DNA of 64,000 nt from Molossus alvarezi (lineage: Eukaryota; Chordata; Mammalia; Chiroptera; Molossidae): the NCBI GenBank assembly GCA_037176705.1, contig CM073885.1, positions 159,826,290 through 159,890,289 on the forward strand. The letters run 5' to 3'. The position numbers were made by a program, and so were the translations under genes. Below, in pieces: positions 59,225 through 64,000 of this stretch (positions within the stretch are counted from its first letter, which is position 1; every line of letters starts with the position of its first letter). A model generated the notes under the pieces. The model ran no database searches. It was not told the DNA's origin and saw only the letters and a list, made by a program, of their open reading frames with translations.

Positions 59225-60584
59225 AGACTTTATTCTTAAAATCCTTTAAGGTTGATGAGGGAGGACAGTCCACTCTGTCTTCTGTAATTGCTTCGTGCTG
59301 ACAGTTGGTCATAGTCCTGCCTACGTAAGGGTATGGAAGTCTCTTTCCCTGCCCGGTCTAAGGGACACAGGGAGTGGGATTGGAGATTGGAACAGATATG
59401 CCGTTGGTTTATTCTCTAAAGTTGGGAGGAGCATCGTCATTGTGACATGGAGTTGCTGTTTCCTAGAGGTGACAAATTTGACAATAAGGACAGAGGAGTG
59501 GAGGACAATTATATTAATGCCTAGTATCTGTAACAGGCTTTTGTTTCTTGAAAAGGAGCTTGAGGTCCCTGCTGGGTTCACAAGAGTAGGTCTCGGGTTG
59601 AAGTTCCTGTAGAAACAGGTTTAATTTGAGGTAAGTGAACCTGTAGCTTGTCCTTTAGGTATAGAGTTATTCTCGTGAGACCAATGGGTAACAGACACCT
59701 AGGACTTGGAGGTCTGAGACATAGCTTAGCTAGAGTCCTTTGTCCTAAAACATGATATCTGCAGGTGGTAGAAGCCAGCTATTCCTAGAAATCCTTGAAG
59801 CTGTTACTTACTTTGTGGGACCTCTAGAGCCAGTATGGCCCATTTCCTTTGGGGTGACTGGGTTCTGGCTCTTGGGGTAAATAAGTACTCTAGGTATTAG
59901 ACCTGCTGGGTGGTTATTTTTGTTATTAGAAATGAACAGGGAAGGGAGGGAGGAGGAGGGGTGGGGCCAGGACGACCTGGGCCCCGCTTTGCTAGCCAGC
60001 CCAGGCTGGGGGACACAAAATTCTAAATTAATAAAAAAATGAACAGGCCATGAACATATTGTAGGGGAGGGTCCCTTTGGTCAGTTGGAGCTTTCTTAAT
60101 CCCTTGGCTGAAGTATTTTCAAATAAATGAGGAGCCATCCCTAAAGCCCTAAGGGAGTACAGTTTACATATGTTGACAAGTGTTCCTAGTTTGGGGTTAA
60201 ATCTATTCAAAGGCAGGTAAGTACTGGGAGCTGATTTTAAAACCTAATACAGTAAAACACTTGGTTTGGGCATTTTAGCAGCTTCAGTTTGAAAGTACCT
60301 CCTTTTTTCTCCCTTTTACAAGGGGAGGAGTGCCCCCATCCCCATCCCAGTAGCTTTTGTAGTGTGTGTAAGGGCCATTCCTGGGCCTGCAGTGGTTCCC
60401 TGGCCTCCCGCCGCCTGGATTTTAAAGGGCCACATTCTTTCCTTCACAGGGGTGTGGCCCCCTCCTTGTAGCTTCTGCAGCTTGAGCAAGGGCACTGCTA
60501 TAGCTCTGGCCCTCTAGGAGGAGAATTTGGAGTGTTTAAAAGATTCACATTTATGTGTTTTCCTTTAATTATCTTAGCCTTGTT
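59225..60584 (-). pseudogene. ERV reverse transcriptase (pol) pseudogene
   Basis: Minus-strand pieces of RT: an FTVL box near 60250 in which the catalytic-Asp region is altered (reads LGFK), then VLP*GFRD with a stop near 60155, the YVDD catalytic box reading YVHG at 60047-60058, and LQGFLGIAGFY near 59785-59815. A 96-bp insertion lies directly after the YVHG box, and part of the palm-to-thumb linker appears deleted. RNase H and integrase are not identified. Confidence 0.85.
59941..60036 (+). mobile_element. 96-bp retroposed fragment with A-rich end and TSD
   Basis: A GC-rich segment ending 'ttctaaattaataaaaaa' is inserted in the ERV pol remnant. Perfect 11-bp TSD AAATGAACAGG at 59930-59940 and 60037-60047. 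It is not a SINE or L1 end that I recognise. The AATAAA near its 3' end suggests the last part of a retroposed mRNA. Confidence 0.75.
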
Positions 60585-60869
60585 TACATTTTTAGTTTAG
60601 ACTAGGTAAGGTGTCTCTCCCTAATAAGGGAATGGGGCATCTCAGATCTATAAGAAAAGCATGTCTAAAAGTGAGATACCTCAAGCCACAGCCCAGGGGT
60701 TGAGTGAAATGGTAGCGTTAAGGATGCCCTTCATCCCAGTGATCAACCAGGTTTTGGAAGAAAGTCAGAGCAGAGCAAGTAGTTCCCATGTCCAATGAAA
60801 TGTACCTGCCATGTCAAGGGTCAACCTTGGCTCCCTCTTTTTAATGATGATGACCTTGTTGGTGGGGCA
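60585..60869 (-). pseudogene. ERV protease (pro) pseudogene
   Basis: A minus-strand piece has the aspartic-protease active-site region with the usual D-T-G reading DMG (60784-60792). Downstream the C-terminal motif CPIPLLGRD is intact (PLLGRD at 60613-60630). The two lie in different frames with stops between them, so the enzyme is dead. Confidence 0.82.
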
Positions 60870-61315
60870 GCTGGAGCCCCCTCCCAGGGCGCTCCCTTCT
60901 CCAGTGACCCTCTTGTCCACAGACAACACTGACCTTTTGATGTTCTTTGTAATCAGGGAGTTAGGTGCCCTTGAGGTGATGTCTGACTGGAAAACTGAGC
61001 CATTTATTTCAAAGGCTTGCTTTCTTGCTCTTTCTCTTCCCCGTTTCAGTTGTTAAAAACACTGCAAGTTATTTCTACCAGTTGCTCAGTGGGGGGTTGA
61101 GTCCTAAGGGTAGTTTTTGTTACTTTTTCCTAATGGCTGGGGCTGTCTATTGGATAAAATGCACCTCCAAAGTTCAAGGCCCTTTGCAGACCTGAGCCAC
61201 TCCTTTAACAGGCTTCCTATTTATAACTTTCCTTAGAGATGTGCTAGGGCCTGGGTGATAACAGCTTCTTCCATTCTTGATACATTCACCATGGTCATCT
61301 GTAAAACTCCCAAGC

Positions 61316-61421
61316 CTGTTTTGCATGTTAAATGGAACCTGAACTCTTGTTATCCCCCCCCCCCGCTGTTTTGCATGTTAAATGGAACCTGAACTCTTGT
61401 TACCCCCCCCCCCCCCCCCCC
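61316..61421. repeat. 50-bp tandem duplication, each copy ending in poly(C)
   Basis: The unit starting 'ctgttttgcatgttaaatgg' occurs at 61316 and again at 61366. The first ends in 11 C (61354-61364), the second in 19 C (61403-61421). Confidence 0.95.
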
Positions 61422-61463
61422 GCCGGGCTTCCCTCAAAGGGAAGATTCCAGGTGGTATTTTTT

Positions 61464-61701
61464 TTTTTTTTTTTATCCTCACCCGAGGACATTTTCCCAT
61501 TTTTTTGTTCAGGTAGAGTGGGAGGGAGAGAGAGAGAGAAACATCGATGTGAAAGGAACACATCGAGTGGCTGCCACCCGCACGACCCACCAGGGCCGGG
61601 GACAAACTGCAACCGAGGTACGTGCCCCTAGCGGGAACTGAACCCAGGTCTCTCTGGACCGCAGGCCAACGCTCTAACCGCTGAGCCAAACCGGCCAGGG
61701 C
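61464..61701 (-). mobile_element. Ves-type SINE inserted in the ERV
   Basis: Antisense copy ending 'gagccaaaccggccagggc'. Perfect 16-bp TSD CCAGGTGGTATTTTTT at 61448-61463 and 61702-61717. It post-dates the ERV. Confidence 0.97.
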
Positions 61702-61808
61702 CCAGGTGGTATTTTTTGTCATCTTTTGGAATTGATTGTGTCATCCTCCCCACAGCTGGTTGCTTCAGCACAGGGGGGCACTAGCTCTGGGGCAGCCAGT
61801 TGTCGGGG

Positions 61809-62102
61809 CACTGTGGGTGGAATCGGCACTGTGGGTGGAATCGGCACTGTGGGTGGAATCGGGCACTGTGGGTGGAATCGGCACTGTGGGTGGAATCGGG
61901 CACTGTGGGTGGAATCGGCGCTGTGGGTGGAATCGGGCACTGTGGGTGGAATCGGCACTGTGGGTGGAATCGGCACTGTGGGTGGAATCGGGCACTGTGG
62001 GTGGAATCGGCACTGTGGGTGGAATCGGGCACTGTGGGTGGAATCGGCACTGTGGGTGGAATCGGCACTGTGGGTGGAATCGGCACTGTGGGTGGAATCG
62101 GG
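61809..62102. repeat. 18/19-bp minisatellite, 16 copies, within ERV gag
   Basis: Unit cactgtgggtggaatcgg(g). I count 16 copies, ten of 18 bp (S) and six of 19 bp (L), in the order SSLSLSL SSLSLSS SL. One copy (about 61919) has an A-to-G change. No stop occurs in any of several frames, so long false open frames appear on both strands. Confidence 0.97.
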
Positions 62103-62529
62103 CATTCACTCTCAGGATTGAGTTCCTTCTTTGCAGTGGCTGCTAAGAGTGCAGGATCCACCTCACAGTTCTCATATAGTTGAAGTTATTTCTCAGGGCC
62201 ATATAGACCTAGATAGGATTTCAGACTATTTGCCCCACCTTCAACAGAATAAGTCTAATTGTAACATTGTGTTACAGTTTAGGCTCCCATTGCCTGGCCA
62301 GACTTCTGTCGAGCTAAGCTGTATTACAAAAGAAAATCAATCTTTTTCTCTCTAAGGTCTGAGTTGTCCCAGTTCTTCAAAATGCATCCCAGAGGTGAAT
62401 TTTTTGGTTCTGAATTTTGGTTTCCCATCTGAAAGAGAAAAGAGAAGAGAATGCCCACCCCCCACCCCCCACCCCATTCTGTCTCCTATGAAACCGCCTG
62501 GAGAAGGCATCCCTTCTCAGGTGGGGTTT

Positions 62530-62940
62530 CTAGACTTAACTAGTCTCACTGTGTAAATCGTAACCTGGATTTCCAGATTTAATCAAAAATCCTCGGGTTT
62601 CTAGGCTTAACCAGTCCTTACTGTGTAAACCCCTAGGTTTCCAAACTTAGCCGATCCTTATTGTGTAACCTGTGCCTGGGTTCCCAAACTTAACCAGCCC
62701 TTACTGTGTGATCCATGTTCTGGGTCATCAGACTCAGCTAGTCTTACTGTGTAACCCATAACCTGGATTTCCAGACATAATTGTTCTTTACTGTGTAATC
62801 CTTGGGTTTCTGGACTTAATAGGTCTTTACTGTGTAACCTGTGCCTGGGTCTCCAGACTTAACTGGTTTGTACTATGTAACCCGTGTTCTGGGTTACCAG
62901 ACTTAACTAGTCTTACTGTGTAACCGACCCCCTCTCCCCA
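62530..62940. repeat. 43-bp monomer minisatellite with 169-bp higher-order repeat, in the ERV leader
   Basis: The marker 'actgtgtaa' (or a one-base variant) recurs at 62548, 62620, 62660, 62703, 62746, 62790, 62829, 62872 and 62915. Four monomer types (A 'aacctggatttccag', B 'cttgggtttctgg', C 'cctgtgcctggg', D 'gttctgggt') recur in order. B, C, D and A copies are each 169-170 bp apart. Confidence 0.93.
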
Positions 62941-64000
62941 TGTCTCTAGTCTTAGTTGACTTAAAACCTCCTCCGACCCCTTCCTCCCTGTATTGCCCGG
63001 GGAGGCCCCATGCCTTCTGGGCACACTCCTGTTCTATTCAGGCAGCAATGCCACCAGTTACTGGCCTGTCTTTCCTGCCAAAGGCCCTGCTGGAGTAAGA
63101 AATACAGTATATCTTCTCCCACCAGCCTTTGTAAAGACAGAACCCTTCCAAATTCCTGTAATATTCTCATTCCCTCGGAAAAATTTGCTATCCAATACAT
63201 CTGTCCACTGGAATGTCTGAAAATCTGCCATTGCCCTCTATCCCCCCAGCTGGGAGTCCTGTGGATCCAGGCATGACAGATGCCGGTGTAGCATGGGCAG
63301 TCCTTCCTTCGTCCACACCCAAACAGGTCAAGCACTGACATCCCCTACATTTTGGTAAGGTTACGCAGGACAAAGCCAACGTTCCCTGTTCCACCTTTCT
63401 GCGCTTTCAAGAAGATATTTGACAAATTGCCTTCGGGCATCAGAATTAGGTATCAGAGCCAGAGTATGTACAGGAAAACCGTCCCTTTATCCCATTTATT
63501 CCATAATTGGTACGGCAGTCTCCTAATTAGTGGGGAGAAGTGAAGAGCCCTAATTAGTCCTGCAAACACTGTTAGGACCCTAACCCCACTTGGTATGACT
63601 GGAGTATCTCGCCTAAGCCTTTGTTTACATGTCAGCAGGAGCTGCTGGTTAATTGGTTCAGGCCTTGACTCCCCTGGCTGTGCCTAGAAAGCCAGCCAGC
63701 GGAGGAACTTCCTCTGGGTGTTTGTTTTTGTTTTGTTTTTTTCTTTTTCCTGAAACTTGAAGGGTTCCCAATAGATTCTTTCCCTTGCTGCCCCACAAAG
63801 GCAACACTCTCCCTCTTTGCATTTTCTACAAGGAGCATACAGATGTAAACAGAGCTTCCAGGAGCCACCGGGAGGGTTGAGCAGAAAGGTGAAGCCCTAT
63901 TGACAGCTGCTTGGCAATTGAAACTTATTCTTCTCTCATCCATGCTCCAGAGGCAGAAAAGCTAAGGGTTTGTGTAGTGGGTCAGATGTGCTGCTTGTGG
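62941..64000. other. Region upstream of the ERV leader (possible LTR), unassigned
   Basis: On the minus strand this precedes the gag leader, so an LTR and primer-binding site are expected here, but I could not identify either with confidence. A minus-strand frame of 126 codons (62961-63341) and a T-rich run at 63719-63750 are present. No FAM171A1 exon is seen. Confidence 0.4.

Larger units (their letters stand above)
59225..62428 (-). mobile_element. Degenerate class I (gammaretrovirus-like) endogenous retrovirus, antisense to FAM171A1
   Basis: On the minus strand the order is leader, gag, protease, reverse transcriptase, each as short recognisable pieces broken by stops and frameshifts. No intact gene is present. 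The element is interrupted by a Ves SINE (61464-61701), an 18/19-bp minisatellite (61809-62102), a duplicated poly(C) block and a 96-bp retroposed fragment. Its 5' LTR would lie above about 62.95 kb. I cannot delimit it. The lower end meets a SINE near 59.2 kb, and integrase and env are not seen. The class I assignment rests on domain style (MA start, CCHC-type NC, PR and RT motifs). It is old, shown by many disabling changes, and lies in antisense, as is typical for intronic ERVs. Confidence 0.88.
60870..62428 (-). pseudogene. ERV gag pseudogene
   Basis: The presumed start codon is the minus-strand ATG at 62426-62428, opening MGNQ and soon PLGCILKNWD, a matrix-protein start with an N-terminal glycine suited to myristoylation. 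Further on (about 62215-62300) the frame reads NTMLQLDLFC followed by stops. A capsid C-terminal piece near 61030-61090 reads QLVEIT and VFNN before a stop. A nucleocapsid zinc knuckle at about 60895-60945 reads VCGQEGHWRRER: the first and last cysteines of the CCHC box are lost. The middle of gag is displaced by a minisatellite, a SINE and poly(C). It cannot encode a working protein. Confidence 0.85.

Noticed and set aside
61719..62183. Six overlapping open frames of 114-136 codons on both strands with repeating protein motifs
   Set aside because: They are produced by the 18/19-bp minisatellite, which lacks stops in several frames; the sequence lies in a dead gag remnant.
61809..62940. Regularly spaced direct repeats that could suggest a CRISPR array
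   Set aside because: Units are tandem with no unique spacers, and the DNA is mammalian.
53597..64000. Possible next FAM171A1 exon (region before the transmembrane segment)
   Set aside because: I looked for the expected continuation after the exon 5 donor but found no acceptor followed by a matching frame.

Overview
This window is nuclear DNA from a bat, most likely a vespertilionid or close relative. It carries about 25 copies of a tRNA-related SINE with the head GCCCTGGCCRGTTTGGCTCAG, a CT-rich 3' part and an A-rich tail (Ves/VES type). It also holds mariner-type MITEs and L1 3' ends whose tail sequence I associate with bats. Long introns, GT-AG splice sites and old mammalian repeats (MIR, L2, L1M, ERVL-type LTRs, hAT and Tigger relics) fit this. 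Nothing here is bacterial or viral in free form.

The only cellular gene I can support is on the + strand: four consecutive internal coding exons of FAM171A1 (astroprincin), a single-pass membrane protein linked to actin and cell-shape control. The exons are 29843-30070, 39589-39681, 48181-48339 and 53420-53596. They encode about 219 residues of the extracellular domain, roughly residues 33-251 of about 890. Every exon has a length divisible by three and every junction is phase 1. The signal-peptide exon lies upstream of the window, and the transmembrane and cytoplasmic exons lie downstream.

Layout: 1-29842 is the 3' part of intron 1, holding many SINEs, an L1 with a 5' inversion, two or three LTR-like repeats, a MITE and a hAT relic. 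30071-39588 is intron 2, with a related pair of LTR-like repeats, a MITE, a 5'-truncated L1 with poly(A) and target-site duplication (TSD), and very short L1 ends. 39682-48180 is intron 3, with an old L1 and three SINEs. 48340-53419 is intron 4, which is repeat-poor apart from a tiny L1 end and an LTR-like block. 53597-64000 is the start of intron 5.

The most unusual part is the end of intron 5. Between about 59.2 and 62.43 kb lies a decayed class I (gammaretrovirus-like) endogenous retrovirus in antisense orientation, with recognisable gag, protease and reverse transcriptase remnants and many stops and frameshifts. It contains an 18/19-bp minisatellite inside gag. In its 5' leader is a second minisatellite of about 43-bp monomers arranged in a 169-bp higher-order repeat. 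It also carries a duplicated poly(C) block, a SINE, and a 96-bp A-tailed retroposed fragment with an 11-bp TSD. No intact viral gene remains.

All other open reading frames in the window are chance, SINE-derived or minisatellite-derived.
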